In this document: positions 5,945 to 12,459 of the stretch, piece after piece | Position numbering within the stretch: the stretch's first letter is position 1 | How the letters are laid out: each line of letters begins with the position of its first letter | DNA from: a virus | IMG/VR virus record: IMGVR_UViG_3300037321_000083 | Location: 1-32,873 of that record | Length of the DNA stretch: 32,873 bases | Strand: one strand, 5' to 3' | The notes under the pieces: generated by a model | Told to the model about the DNA's origin: nothing | Databases searched by the model: none | Seen by the model: only the letters and a program-made list of their open reading frames with translations | Translations under genes and position numbers: made by a program

Positions 5945-5992
5945 ATGAACGCCAGATCCTTAACACGCCGACGCACCTTGGTGCAGGCATGA
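5945..5992 (+). CDS. Possible 15-residue leader peptide
   Basis: ATG 5945 has a well-placed GGAG ribosome site (5934-5937) and reads MNARSLTRRRTLVQA before a TGA at 5990-5992. That stop overlaps ATG 5989 of the membrane protein gene in the ATGA manner seen throughout this operon. It could be a basic leader peptide that couples translation of the next gene. Too short for confidence. Confidence 0.3.
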   Translation: MNARSLTRRRTLVQA

Positions 5993-6207
5993 TCCCCGGC
6001 AGCATCGGCGACGCCGCCGGGCTTTTCTTCTTTTTGGCAGGTTTCAGCTGCGCCGTGATCGGCATCAAATTTGCCATGCGCGGCGTCGCCGAAATCATTG
6101 CCAGCACCCGCACGCGCACCCCGATCGAAAGCGACAGCGGCACCGTCGCCGTGCTGTTTGCCGGTGCGTTCGTGCTGGTCATGCTTGGCAAGGTCGCCGT
6201 CGCATGA
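5989..6207 (+). CDS. Small membrane protein, two predicted membrane segments
   Basis: The frame ends at 6207; starts at ATG 5932 (91 residues) or ATG 5989 (72 residues) are both possible. ATG 5989 is preferred because it overlaps the stop of a well-initiated 15-codon ORF. The product has two hydrophobic stretches (GLFFFLAGFSCAVIGIKF and VAVLFAGAFVLVMLGKVAV) joined by a polar loop with several arginines. It is the first substantial gene under the rightward operator-controlled promoter. Function unknown. Confidence 0.65.
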   Translation: MIPGSIGDAAGLFFFLAGFSCAVIGIKFAMRGVAEIIASTRTRTPIESDSGTVAVLFAGAFVLVMLGKVAVA

Positions 6208-6377
6208 TCCACATTTATATTTTCGCGGCAGCGCAGCTGTCGATCGTCGGCTTGATGATCGCCCGCCCCGGCATTGGCTGCGTCTGGTCGCTGGCCTACG
6301 TCGCCCCAGCTTGGGCAGCAGCGCACGGCGCAGCCATCGCTATCGCGGTGCAAGCTGCCACGCAGGCCACGCAGTGA
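6204..6377 (+). CDS. 57-residue membrane peptide
   Basis: ATG 6204 overlaps the preceding TGA (ATGA), and the stop at 6375-6377 overlaps the next GTG (GTGA). The 57-residue product is hydrophobic throughout: an N-terminal segment IHIYIFAAAQLSIVGLMIA and a C-terminal segment SLAYVAPAWAAAHGAAIAI, giving one or two membrane passes. The double overlap with its neighbours is the main evidence that it is real. Function unknown. Confidence 0.6.
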   Translation: MIHIYIFAAAQLSIVGLMIARPGIGCVWSLAYVAPAWAAAHGAAIAIAVQAATQATQ

Positions 6378-6679
6378 CCGGCGCACCGGATCCGGCGCAG
6401 ACTCTGACGATCACAGCGTTTTGCGGCCTGATCGATCGGCAGCTTTGCAACGACACCAGCCCTGTCGCCGCCAGTGCAGCCCGCAAGCTGGTCGCCGAGC
6501 TGGTCACATCGACCGTTGCCAACCACCGGCAGACCCCGATGCCCGATCGCAGCTTGCTGCAGACGCTGACGATGTGCGGCGTGCGCGTCGAAATCAGAAC
6601 GCATTCGGCGCTGACCTTGCTGCGCCACTGGCAGCGCCAAGCGCTGCAGCAGATCCACCAACCCCGAAAGGACCGATGA
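6374..6679 (+). CDS. Small early protein of unknown function
   Basis: The frame is open further upstream, but GTG 6374 overlaps the preceding TGA and gives a compact 101-residue protein, matching the operon's packing. It is helical and basic toward the C-terminus (LLRHWQRQALQQIHQPRKDR), with two cysteines in the first third (FCGLIDRQLC). No membrane segment or known motif is visible. It is co-transcribed with the DUF2303 gene. A DNA- or protein-binding accessory is possible, without direct evidence. Confidence 0.55.
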   Translation: MTGAPDPAQTLTITAFCGLIDRQLCNDTSPVAASAARKLVAELVTSTVANHRQTPMPDRSLLQTLTMCGVRVEIRTHSALTLLRHWQRQALQQIHQPRKDR

Positions 6680-7098
6680 TGATGACCGAAAAGAAAAGCC
6701 CTGCAAAAATCAATGCACCCGAACGTAACGACCCCTACCGGATGCGGACCCTTGAACAGATCCTGTCACTTTTCGACGGCGGCGACTTTCTTGAAAAGCT
6801 GATGGAAGGCCACCGCCAGCTGCAGACCGACCTGCTAGACCATCACGCCGACCACGGCGGCAAAGCAAAAGGCAGTATGACAATCGGCGTCAGCTACAAC
6901 CTTGGCAAAAGCGGCGACGTCGGCATGACCGCGACGGTCGCGTTTAAGGCTCCACAGAAACCCGCCAGCAGCGCGGCCGCCTTCATTAACGATAGCGGCG
7001 AATTGACGCTCTACAGCCCATTTATGGCTCGAATGCAGCCCGGAATTCGCGACGTGACAGACCACGACCCCGAAACCGGCGAAGTGCGCGACGTTTGA
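6676..7098 (+). CDS. Protein of unknown function upstream of DUF2303
   Basis: Three consecutive in-frame ATG codons (6676, 6679, 6682) follow the ribosome site AAAGGA (6667-6672); spacing favours the second or third. The roughly 140-residue product has a helical N-terminal half (RTLEQILSLFDGGDFLEKLM, then EGHRQLQTDLLDHHADHGGK) and a beta-rich C-terminal half (SMTIGVSYNLGKSGDVGMTA, then TVAFKAPQKP and GELTLYSPF). It precedes the DUF2303 gene directly, and the two probably act together. No family name is recognised. Confidence 0.7.
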   Translation: MMMTEKKSPAKINAPERNDPYRMRTLEQILSLFDGGDFLEKLMEGHRQLQTDLLDHHADHGGKAKGSMTIGVSYNLGKSGDVGMTATVAFKAPQKPASSAAAFINDSGELTLYSPFMARMQPGIRDVTDHDPETGEVRDV

Positions 7099-7127
7099 TC
7101 GCCAACTGCAATCTGAAAGGCCAAAAT

Positions 7128-8111
7128 ATGACAACCGAAAATCAAATGGCGAATGTCGCCGAAACCATGCGCGACGTGATGCGCGAATTGAGCGAACACA
7201 CCCCGATTGATACGCAAAGCGTGGAAAGCCGCTTCATCGACCCGACACTGATCACGCTGCCCGAAGGTCGAACAGTTCACGACCTGACCGACAAGATACG
7301 CGCCGCCGCCCAATTCCTGAAACCGGCCCGCCGCAAAGGCACCGCGCACCTGCAGGATCTGGTCAGCCTGATCGGCTGGTCCAACCGTTTTAAGGGCGAT
7401 GCGTCCGCCCTCTTTGCCGATAACACCCGGAATGCCCCGTCGCTCACCTGCGTCGCAAACTACCATGTCGGCGGTGGATCCGTGCCCCACCCGGACGGCG
7501 ACACGGCTGCCCGACACTGCGATCATCGCGGCGTTTATGCGTTCCCCCTGTCGGATGAATGGAAGGCTTGGACCGCCATTTCCGGCAAGCCTCTGGATAA
7601 GGACGACATGGGCGAATTCATCGAAGCGAACGCAAAGGATTTGCTGGACCCGACGCCTGCCGTCCTGCAGCTGAAAGCCGCAGACAAAAACGAGCCTTGG
7701 GAAAATCGCCTGATCGCGACAGCCCAGCAGATCGAAGGCAGGTTCGGACAGATCGCGCAGCTGTTGGCAATGTCGCGCCAGTTTCAGGTTTTCGAAACGT
7801 CCAATCTGGAAGTGACCAGCAACCGCGACACCGGCGAACAGTCGATCCAGTTCCTGAATGAACACAAAGACAAAGACGGGCAGCCCCTGAAAATTCCGAA
7901 TTTGCTGATCATAGCGATCCCGGTTTTCGTCGGCGGCGCACCCTACCGTATGCCGGTGCGGTTCCGGTACCGGAAAGCGGGAGGATCCATCAAGTTTATC
8001 ATGTCGATCTATAACCCCGAAAAGGCGTTCGATGCGGCGTTCGATGAAGCGCTGCAGCTGGCGAAGCAAGAAACCGCATTGCCCCTCTTTATGGGCAAGC
8101 CCGAAGCCTAA
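7128..8111 (+). CDS. DUF2303 family protein (YfdQ-like)
   Basis: ATG 7128 has a good ribosome site (gaaaggccaaa). The 327-residue protein carries signatures I associate with DUF2303, a family found in phages and prophages (E. coli yfdQ): a central segment AFPLSDEWKAWTAISGKPLD, then DMGEFIEAN and a C-terminal beta-rich part (FVGGAPYRMPVRFRYRKAGG). The biochemical role is unknown. Related genes often lie in phage early operons near integrase or recombination genes, as here. It is preceded by the unknown protein at 6676 and followed by a hairpin and the integrase. Confidence 0.75.
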   Translation: MTTENQMANVAETMRDVMRELSEHTPIDTQSVESRFIDPTLITLPEGRTVHDLTDKIRAAAQFLKPARRKGTAHLQDLVSLIGWSNRFKGDASALFADNTRNAPSLTCVANYHVGGGSVPHPDGDTAARHCDHRGVYAFPLSDEWKAWTAISGKPLDKDDMGEFIEANAKDLLDPTPAVLQLKAADKNEPWENRLIATAQQIEGRFGQIAQLLAMSRQFQVFETSNLEVTSNRDTGEQSIQFLNEHKDKDGQPLKIPNLLIIAIPVFVGGAPYRMPVRFRYRKAGGSIKFIMSIYNPEKAFDAAFDEALQLAKQETALPLFMGKPEA

Positions 8112-8117
8112 ACACCC

Positions 8118-8143
8118 GCCGGTGCCGCCACAGCTGCACCGGC
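8118..8143 (+). terminator. Stem-loop between DUF2303 gene and the integrase genes
   Basis: GCCGGTGC (8118-8125) and GCACCGGC (8136-8143) form a perfect 8-bp GC-rich stem with a 10-base loop, directly after the DUF2303 stop codon. No T-run follows, so it is not a classical intrinsic terminator. It may attenuate read-through into the integrase or act as a processing or stability element. Confidence 0.4.
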
Positions 8144-8176
8144 CACACCATCGACCACACCACAGGACGCCCCGTC

Positions 8177-8389
8177 ATGCCGATGCCCAGATCCACAGAA
8201 GCCCTGATCGGGCGCACGATCCGCGCCTGCCAAAACGCGGGCATGACGATCGGCAGCGTCGAAGTGATGCCCGACGGCACGATCAAGGTATTTGACCTGC
8301 AGGCCCCAAGCCCGGTAACGTCCGCCGCACCACCACACGCGGACACCACCACATGCGACCACCTATTCGGCACCAGCCAAAACGTCTAA
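8177..8389 (+). CDS. Small protein preceding integrase
   Basis: The 70-residue product has the pattern TEALIGRTIRACQNAGMTIG, then VEVMPDGTIKVFD in the first 45 residues. This pattern (short helix, then a beta hairpin with a DG turn) is common in a small conserved protein found just upstream of tyrosine integrases in alphaproteobacterial prophages. Its job is unknown; a directionality or regulatory factor is a guess. The C-terminal 25 residues are low-complexity. It overlaps the longest integrase frame by 37 bases. Confidence 0.6.
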   Translation: MPMPRSTEALIGRTIRACQNAGMTIGSVEVMPDGTIKVFDLQAPSPVTSAAPPHADTTTCDHLFGTSQNV

Positions 8390-9447
8390 AATATCTTATG
8401 CCCGGCAAAGGCGCTGGCGGCGTAACCTATTGGTATTTTGCACGCGATCGGAAAAACCTGATCCGCCTGCCAGATGCCCCCCACGATCACCCCGACTTTC
8501 TGACCGCCTACGCCGCAGCGCTTGCCGCCTCCGGCCCGGTCAAAGGTGACACCCCAGCCAGATCCGGCACCGTCGCGGCGTTGATCATTGCCGCCGAGAC
8601 TAGCCCGGCCTTTCGCGCCGTATCGCCCGGATATCGCGCCGCCCTGACCTCACACTTCGCCGAGCTGACCACAATCGTCGGCGCGGCCCCCTTTCGCCAG
8701 ATCAGCGCCGCGCACATCCGCAAGAATGTCGGCGACGCCAGCAACCCCACCATGCGCCGCAAGGTCTGGCGATTTCTGTTTGCCTTTGGAATTGATGCCG
8801 GGCTGTTGACTGCCGACCCCTCTGCCAGCGTCGCACCGCCAAAGCGGGCGACCAAATCCGTCAGCCATCCCCCTTGGACCGCCGACGAAATCAAAGCCTA
8901 CCGTGCCCGCTTTCCGATCGGCACCTCAGCACGCGGCGCGATGGAATTGCTGCACTTCACAGCGGCCAGGATTTCGGACGCCGTGCGCATTGGCCCCGGC
9001 ATGGTCGGCGGCGACGGCGTGCTGGCGTTCGTGCAAAAGAAAACCGGCGATCAGGCGTTCGTGCCGTGGACCTGCCAGCTGCCAGCGCACGCCGCCAGCA
9101 GTGACGCAGACCGCGCCACCATGCACAAGGCGCTGGCGGCAATGTCGACCGGGCAGTCGACATATCTGGCGACCAGCACGGGCAAGCCCCGATCGTCCGT
9201 CGGGCTTGGCAACCTGATCAGGGAAAGCGCGGCAGCTGCCGGGTTTGATAAATCAGCGCACGGCTTGCGGGCGACCCGCGCGATCGCGCTGGCGGAAAAC
9301 GGCGCGTCGACGCACCAGATCGGCGCTTGGACCGGGCACAAAAGCCTGAAAGAAATTGAACACTACACCACCGCGACCAACCGACGCCGCGCCGTTATGG
9401 GCGCAGCTGGCGCGGTCATCGATCCGGCGGATCCGGCGGCAGGCTGA
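8353..9447 (+). CDS. int: Tyrosine-family site-specific integrase
   Basis: The 364-residue protein has the layout of a phage tyrosine recombinase: an N-terminal arm-binding part (about 1-45, with YWYFARDR), a core-binding SAM-like domain (about 65-155) and a catalytic domain. Visible catalytic residues are Arg206 (AARISDAV), Lys229/230 (QKKTG), His303 and Arg306 (HGLR), His329 (GHKS) and the nucleophile Tyr338 (EHYTT). It catalyses integration and excision between attP and the host att site. ATG 8398 is an alternative start, but residues 1-15 look like part of the usual N-terminus. It probably lies on the rightward operator-controlled transcript. Confidence 0.95.
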   Translation: MRPPIRHQPKRLKYLMPGKGAGGVTYWYFARDRKNLIRLPDAPHDHPDFLTAYAAALAASGPVKGDTPARSGTVAALIIAAETSPAFRAVSPGYRAALTSHFAELTTIVGAAPFRQISAAHIRKNVGDASNPTMRRKVWRFLFAFGIDAGLLTADPSASVAPPKRATKSVSHPPWTADEIKAYRARFPIGTSARGAMELLHFTAARISDAVRIGPGMVGGDGVLAFVQKKTGDQAFVPWTCQLPAHAASSDADRATMHKALAAMSTGQSTYLATSTGKPRSSVGLGNLIRESAAAAGFDKSAHGLRATRAIALAENGASTHQIGAWTGHKSLKEIEHYTTATNRRRAVMGAAGAVIDPADPAAG

Positions 9448-9664
9448 CGCCATCGCCTGCAGATCGATCACCCGGTCGCTGAAATACAATTCGATATTGC
9501 CACACCGCAGCGCCGCAGTCGCGACAGCGATACCGCGCCAGCACGTCATCCGTCGTGACGCACTTCGCCTTTATTGCGTCCGCCACCTGCAGCGGCACGG
9601 CATCGCGCCCACATTCAAATTCTAGCCACAAAACATGGTCTGGAATTTCGCACAATTCGGTCAC
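9416..9664 (-). CDS. Small cysteine-containing protein, zinc-ribbon-like
   Basis: GTG 9664 is preceded by a clean AGGAG ribosome site (9-base spacing). The 82-residue product has a CRDC pair (RYRCRDCGAAVWQYRIV) and two more cysteines near the N-terminus, suggesting a small zinc-binding fold. It is convergent with the integrase, and the 3' ends overlap by 32 bases, so the transcripts are mutually antisense there. It follows the Dam-type methyltransferase. Function unknown. Confidence 0.6.
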   Translation of the reverse strand: MTELCEIPDHVLWLEFECGRDAVPLQVADAIKAKCVTTDDVLARYRCRDCGAAVWQYRIVFQRPGDRSAGDGVSLPPDPPDR

Positions 9665-9676
9665 GCCGACAGGCTC

Positions 9677-10171
9677 CTATTGTGTCAGGTTTGTTTCGTA
9701 GGGACGGAACACCGCGCCCAAAGACTTTGCACGCATCAATGCGTCTGCACCGCGCTTGCCCGCTGCCAGCAGCGTTGTGCCCGTGCCGGGCTGTTCGCCG
9801 ATCGTGCCGTCTGGCTTTTCAAATTTGACCTTTGGCGACACGAACAACAGCGCCGACGCCTGCGGTGCAAATTCCTGCCACCACGGCGCAGACGTGCGAT
9901 CGGGCAGCAGCGCCACCCCATCGCCATGCATAAAGAATTTTCCCAGCCAGTCGCGCTTGGTCGATTGATGCCCGAAAGGCGGGTTCATCCACACAAAACC
10001 ATGCCAAGGCAAGATCAGGCTTAGGTCTGAATACCAAACGTCGGCAGGAACATGGCGCGGCCCGTCAACCGGCGCGGCGACGTCCAAGTCGAACCGTTCG
10101 CCAAGCGCATCGAAAATATAGGCTGGCGTATACCATTCGTCAGTTTCGCCTGCGGCCTCATATGCTGCCAC
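9677..10171 (-). CDS. dam: Phage Dam-type DNA N6-adenine methyltransferase
   Basis: The 164-residue protein matches the phage Dam family (PF05869-like): an N-terminal DEWYTPAYIFDALGERFDLD, where D-W-Y-T-P is the family hallmark, then DVAAP and the catalytic NPPF motif at residues 63-66 (WMNPPFG). It should transfer methyl from AdoMet to adenine N6, most probably in GATC. The window is strikingly rich in GATC, which fits such an enzyme. The target sequence cannot be proven from sequence alone. Length is typical for the family. It lies between the serine recombinase and the small gene at 9416. Confidence 0.9.
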   Translation of the reverse strand: MAAYEAAGETDEWYTPAYIFDALGERFDLDVAAPVDGPRHVPADVWYSDLSLILPWHGFVWMNPPFGHQSTKRDWLGKFFMHGDGVALLPDRTSAPWWQEFAPQASALLFVSPKVKFEKPDGTIGEQPGTGTTLLAAGKRGADALMRAKSLGAVFRPYETNLTQ

Positions 10172-10173
10172 GG

Positions 10174-10845
10174 TTAAACCCTTTCCAAAGTCTTTTGATC
10201 AAACCCCGGAAAGCCCCGCGCTTTCCAGTTTGCGTAAGATGTATGCGACGCCATCGGCGGCAGCTTCGACCCCGCGACCGCATTCATATCTTTGACAATA
10301 TCGCGGGCACTCATATCGCCGTCAGGGATAGCGCCAGACCGCCACAGGTCGACAAATCTGGCAAAGCGCAGTGGGCAATCAAGGATGCGGTGTTTCGGCC
10401 CCATACGGACACCACGCGCCCGCGCCGACGCCATACCCGCCTTAGTCCGCACAGCTGTCATGTCACGCTCAAACTGCGCCAGCCCCGCCATCAGCGTCAC
10501 CATGAATTTGCCCATGGGCGTTGTCAGGTCAAAGGCTTCGGTCAGGCTGCGAAATAGGATTTTATCTTTCGCCAATTCATCCACGAACATGACGACCTCG
10601 ATCATGTTTCGCCCGATGCGGTCCAGCCGCCAAACGACAAGCCCGTCACCCTCGCGCATGACCTTTCGGACACGAGCCAAAACCGGGCGCTTTGTCGTCT
10701 TACCCGACAGCTTTTCCGTAAAAATCCGATTGTCAGGAATGCCTGCGGCCCGCAGCGCGTCTAGCTGCAGGTCTAGGTTCTGTTCCTCGGTCGACACGCG
10801 GGCATAGCCATAAAGGTTGCCGCTAAATTCAGGTGTGTTCAGCAT
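10174..10845 (-). CDS. Serine-family recombinase (resolvase/invertase type)
   Basis: The 223-residue protein begins with the catalytic domain of small serine recombinases: YARVST with nucleophile Ser18 and Arg16, the helix FTEKLSGKTTKRPVLARV, the VWRLDRIGRN motif (Arg73, Asp75, Arg77) and FERDMTAVRTKAGM on the E helix. Residues 1-150 are classical. The C-terminal part (about 155-223) is longer than the usual 40-residue HTH and only loosely HTH-like (SARDIVKDMNAVAGSKLPP). A second recombinase in addition to the integrase suggests resolution or inversion, or a mobile cargo gene. ATG 10845 coincides with the expected transcription start, so the message may be leaderless. Confidence 0.9.
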   Translation of the reverse strand: MLNTPEFSGNLYGYARVSTEEQNLDLQLDALRAAGIPDNRIFTEKLSGKTTKRPVLARVRKVMREGDGLVVWRLDRIGRNMIEVVMFVDELAKDKILFRSLTEAFDLTTPMGKFMVTLMAGLAQFERDMTAVRTKAGMASARARGVRMGPKHRILDCPLRFARFVDLWRSGAIPDGDMSARDIVKDMNAVAGSKLPPMASHTSYANWKARGFPGFDQKTLERV

Positions 10846-10851
10846 GACCGA

Positions 10852-10881
10852 ACATTACTCGCGGCCCGTTCATAATGTCAA
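10852..10881 (-). promoter_or_regulatory. Leftward promoter of the serine recombinase
   Basis: The minus strand has a perfect TTGACA (10881-10876), an 18-bp spacer and TAATGT (10857-10852). The expected start of transcription is about seven bases on, at or next to ATG 10845. The -35 box lies inside an imperfect dyad (10868-10891), so autoregulation by the recombinase or another factor is likely. Confidence 0.6.
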
Positions 10882-10940
10882 CATAGTGAACAGTTATGTC
10901 TTGACCGCTATTGTGAACGCCCTTAGTGTCAGGTCAAGAC
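10868..10940. promoter_or_regulatory. Divergent promoter region with dyads; rightward promoter and possible recombinase site
   Basis: This intergenic stretch holds an imperfect 24-bp dyad (GTTCATAATGTC/AACATAGTGAAC, 10868-10891; 9 of 12 half-site positions match) and a perfect 9-bp inverted repeat GTCTTGACC (10898-10906) and GGTCAAGAC (10932-10940). A rightward promoter TTGACC (10901-10906), 17 bp, TAGTGT (10924-10929) is embedded. GTGAAC occurs at 10886-10891 and 10913-10918 and inverted at 10868-10873. It could be an operator set or the recombination site (res-like) of the adjacent serine recombinase. Confidence 0.5.
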
Positions 10941-10972
10941 GAAACGAACACAGTCACAAAGGACCGCGCGGC

Positions 10973-11641
10973 ATGACAGAGCTTAAAATCTTGATCGGTT
11001 GCGAAACCAGCGGCACAGTCCGCGACGCTTTCAACGATGCCGGATATGACGCTTGGTCCTGCGATCTGCTGCCGTCTGACACCGGGTCAAATCGGCACAT
11101 CATAGGCGACGTGCGCGACGTGATGATGCTGGATGATTGGGACATTATGGCCGTGATGCACCCGCCGTGCACCCGCCTATGCAATTCCGGCGTGCGCTGG
11201 CTGACGACACCACCGCCGGGGCGAAGCCTGGATGATATGTGGCGCGAATTAGACGAAGGCGCAGCCCTATTTTCAGACGTTTGGAACGTCGGGCATATTC
11301 CGATGGTGGCAGTCGAAAACCCGGTTATGCACAAGCACGCCAAAGCCCGCATTGATAACTTTAAGCCCCTCTCTCAATCCATACAGCCTTGGCAGTTTGG
11401 CACGGATCCAGACGGCCCAGACAACGAGCGAAAACGCACATGTTTATGGCTGCGCGATCTGCCCAACTTGAAGGCGACCGGCACCCTAGACGGGTCGACC
11501 GCGCGGGACAGCGTGCACAAAGCCAGCCCCGGCGCGGATAGATGGAAAGCACGCAGCAAATTTTTCCCCGGCATTGCCGCTGCAATGGCTGATCAATGGG
11601 GCAAGCACGGCGTTAACTATTGCCGCCAGATCGCCGCCTAA
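10973..11641 (+). CDS. Cytosine-C5-methylase-like phage protein
   Basis: ATG 10973 has a ribosome site AAAGGA nearby; the longer frame crosses the promoter region. The 222-residue product has a Rossmann-like start (LKILIGCETSGTVRDAF) in the place of C5-methylase motif I, an acidic turn (SCDLLPSD), HPPCTRLC resembling motif IV (Pro-Cys) and VAVENPV resembling motif VI (Glu-Asn). Target-recognition and QxRxR motifs are not evident and the protein is short. It may be a degenerate or divergent DNA modification enzyme, probably protecting phage DNA. The nucleophilic Cys is inferred, and activity is uncertain. Confidence 0.65.
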   Translation: MTELKILIGCETSGTVRDAFNDAGYDAWSCDLLPSDTGSNRHIIGDVRDVMMLDDWDIMAVMHPPCTRLCNSGVRWLTTPPPGRSLDDMWRELDEGAALFSDVWNVGHIPMVAVENPVMHKHAKARIDNFKPLSQSIQPWQFGTDPDGPDNERKRTCLWLRDLPNLKATGTLDGSTARDSVHKASPGADRWKARSKFFPGIAAAMADQWGKHGVNYCRQIAA

Positions 11642-11814
11642 GACCTAAACGAAATCACCGAACACAAAGGGACACACCGAATTGACCGCCACCGGCCTGA
11701 ACCCAAGATCCGAAAGCTAGGCGGTCGATAGCGGGGGGCAGGCGGGGAAGGGTTAAGGCCCGTCTGCGCCCCGAACAAAAAACCCGCCAAAATTTAAAAA
11801 CTGGAAAACACAAA

Positions 11815-12234
11815 ATGACACCGACCGAAATCATCAGCGACGCCGACGTCGACCGGATCCACGCCAATGCAAACTTTGGCGACATGCCGAAACGCCAAGT
11901 GATAAATGAAGGCGTTTTCAAATATGCGATCGGGTCGCACTGCGGACATACGCAAACGCAGATCCTGCGCGAACATGGCCTAATCACACAGCCGCGCGGC
12001 CCGTCGGAAAACGCCAGCCTGACCGCCAAAGGCAAACGCTATGCGCGTGCGGTTTTTGCGCACCTGTCGTCAGCTGTCGCGGCCTACGTCACAAAACAGC
12101 AGATCGAACCAGTGGTGCCCGGCAGAAAATCCGAATCGCGCCCGCCGAAATATCGGCACGGCCTTGTTTCAGGGGTTGACGATCATTTAGGGCGATTGCC
12201 CGCTGCAGCTCAAAACCTACCCGGTCGGCGCTAA
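11815..12234 (+). CDS. Phage protein with winged-helix-like region, unknown function
   Basis: The 139-residue product starts at ATG 11815 behind a weak purine-rich site (ctggaaaacacaaa). Residues about 20-80 read FGDMPKRQVINEGVFKYAIG, then HTQTQILREHGLITQP and ASLTAKGKRYARAV, the pattern of a small winged helix (two helices, a recognition helix and a beta wing ending LTAKG). The C-terminal 45 residues are less ordered. It is the last rightward gene before the candidate attP, so in a prophage it would lie next to the chromosome end. The preceding 173-bp gap has only a weak 7-bp inverted repeat (11684-11690 and 11720-11726). Confidence 0.65.
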   Translation: MTPTEIISDADVDRIHANANFGDMPKRQVINEGVFKYAIGSHCGHTQTQILREHGLITQPRGPSENASLTAKGKRYARAVFAHLSSAVAAYVTKQQIEPVVPGRKSESRPPKYRHGLVSGVDDHLGRLPAAAQNLPGRR

Positions 12235-12235
12235 T

Positions 12236-12415
12236 TGCAAACACTTTCCAGAAAACTGCAAACACCTGATTAAAAGTCTTTATAATCAGGTGTTTGCTAA
12301 TTCTTTGGTGGACTGGGGAGGACAACCACAACCGTTGATTTGAAACGATAAATCAGCGGAAACTGCAAACATTCGACCCCATAAAAAACAATGCGTTACA
12401 AACCGACTGCAAACA
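12236..12415. other. attP: Candidate phage attachment site (attP) with arm-type repeats
   Basis: Five copies of (T/A)GCAAACA lie here: 12236-12243, 12257-12264, inverted at 12290-12298, 12364-12371 and 12408-12415. They flank a sequence (12306-12323) whose reverse complement GTCCTCCCCAGTCCACCA has the form of a tRNA 3' end: 5-base T-stem strand, 7-base acceptor strand, discriminator A, CCA. That is the expected build of an attP: a core identical to the tRNA end, with integrase arm sites on both sides. A perfect 15-bp inverted repeat (12258-12272 and 12283-12297) is also present and may terminate the convergent transcripts. Confidence 0.6.
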
Positions 12416-12459
12416 GGATCCGCGCGGGCGATACCGTCAGGCACCGCCCGCGCAGCACG

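Noticed and set aside
6296-6706. Minus-strand ORF of 136 residues
   Set aside because: Antisense to the chained small genes at 6204-6679, whose stop/start overlaps are hard to explain by chance.
7011-8069. Minus-strand ORF of 352 residues
   Set aside because: It lies antisense to the DUF2303 gene, which has a good ribosome site, operon overlaps and family-like sequence. Long antisense frames are common in GC-rich DNA.
11655-12035. Minus-strand ORF of 126 residues
   Set aside because: Antisense to the winged-helix-like gene at 11815; composition is less protein-like and it crosses the non-coding gap.
12258-12297. Simple intrinsic terminator
   Set aside because: The 15-bp stem is perfect but lacks a T-run, and its arms contain the GCAAACAC repeat that recurs around a tRNA-end-like core, so an attP role fits better; termination may be an added effect.
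12306-12323. A tRNA gene
   Set aside because: Only the 3' 18 bases resemble a tRNA; no D-arm, anticodon arm or 5' acceptor strand is present nearby. No complete tRNA was seen in the window.
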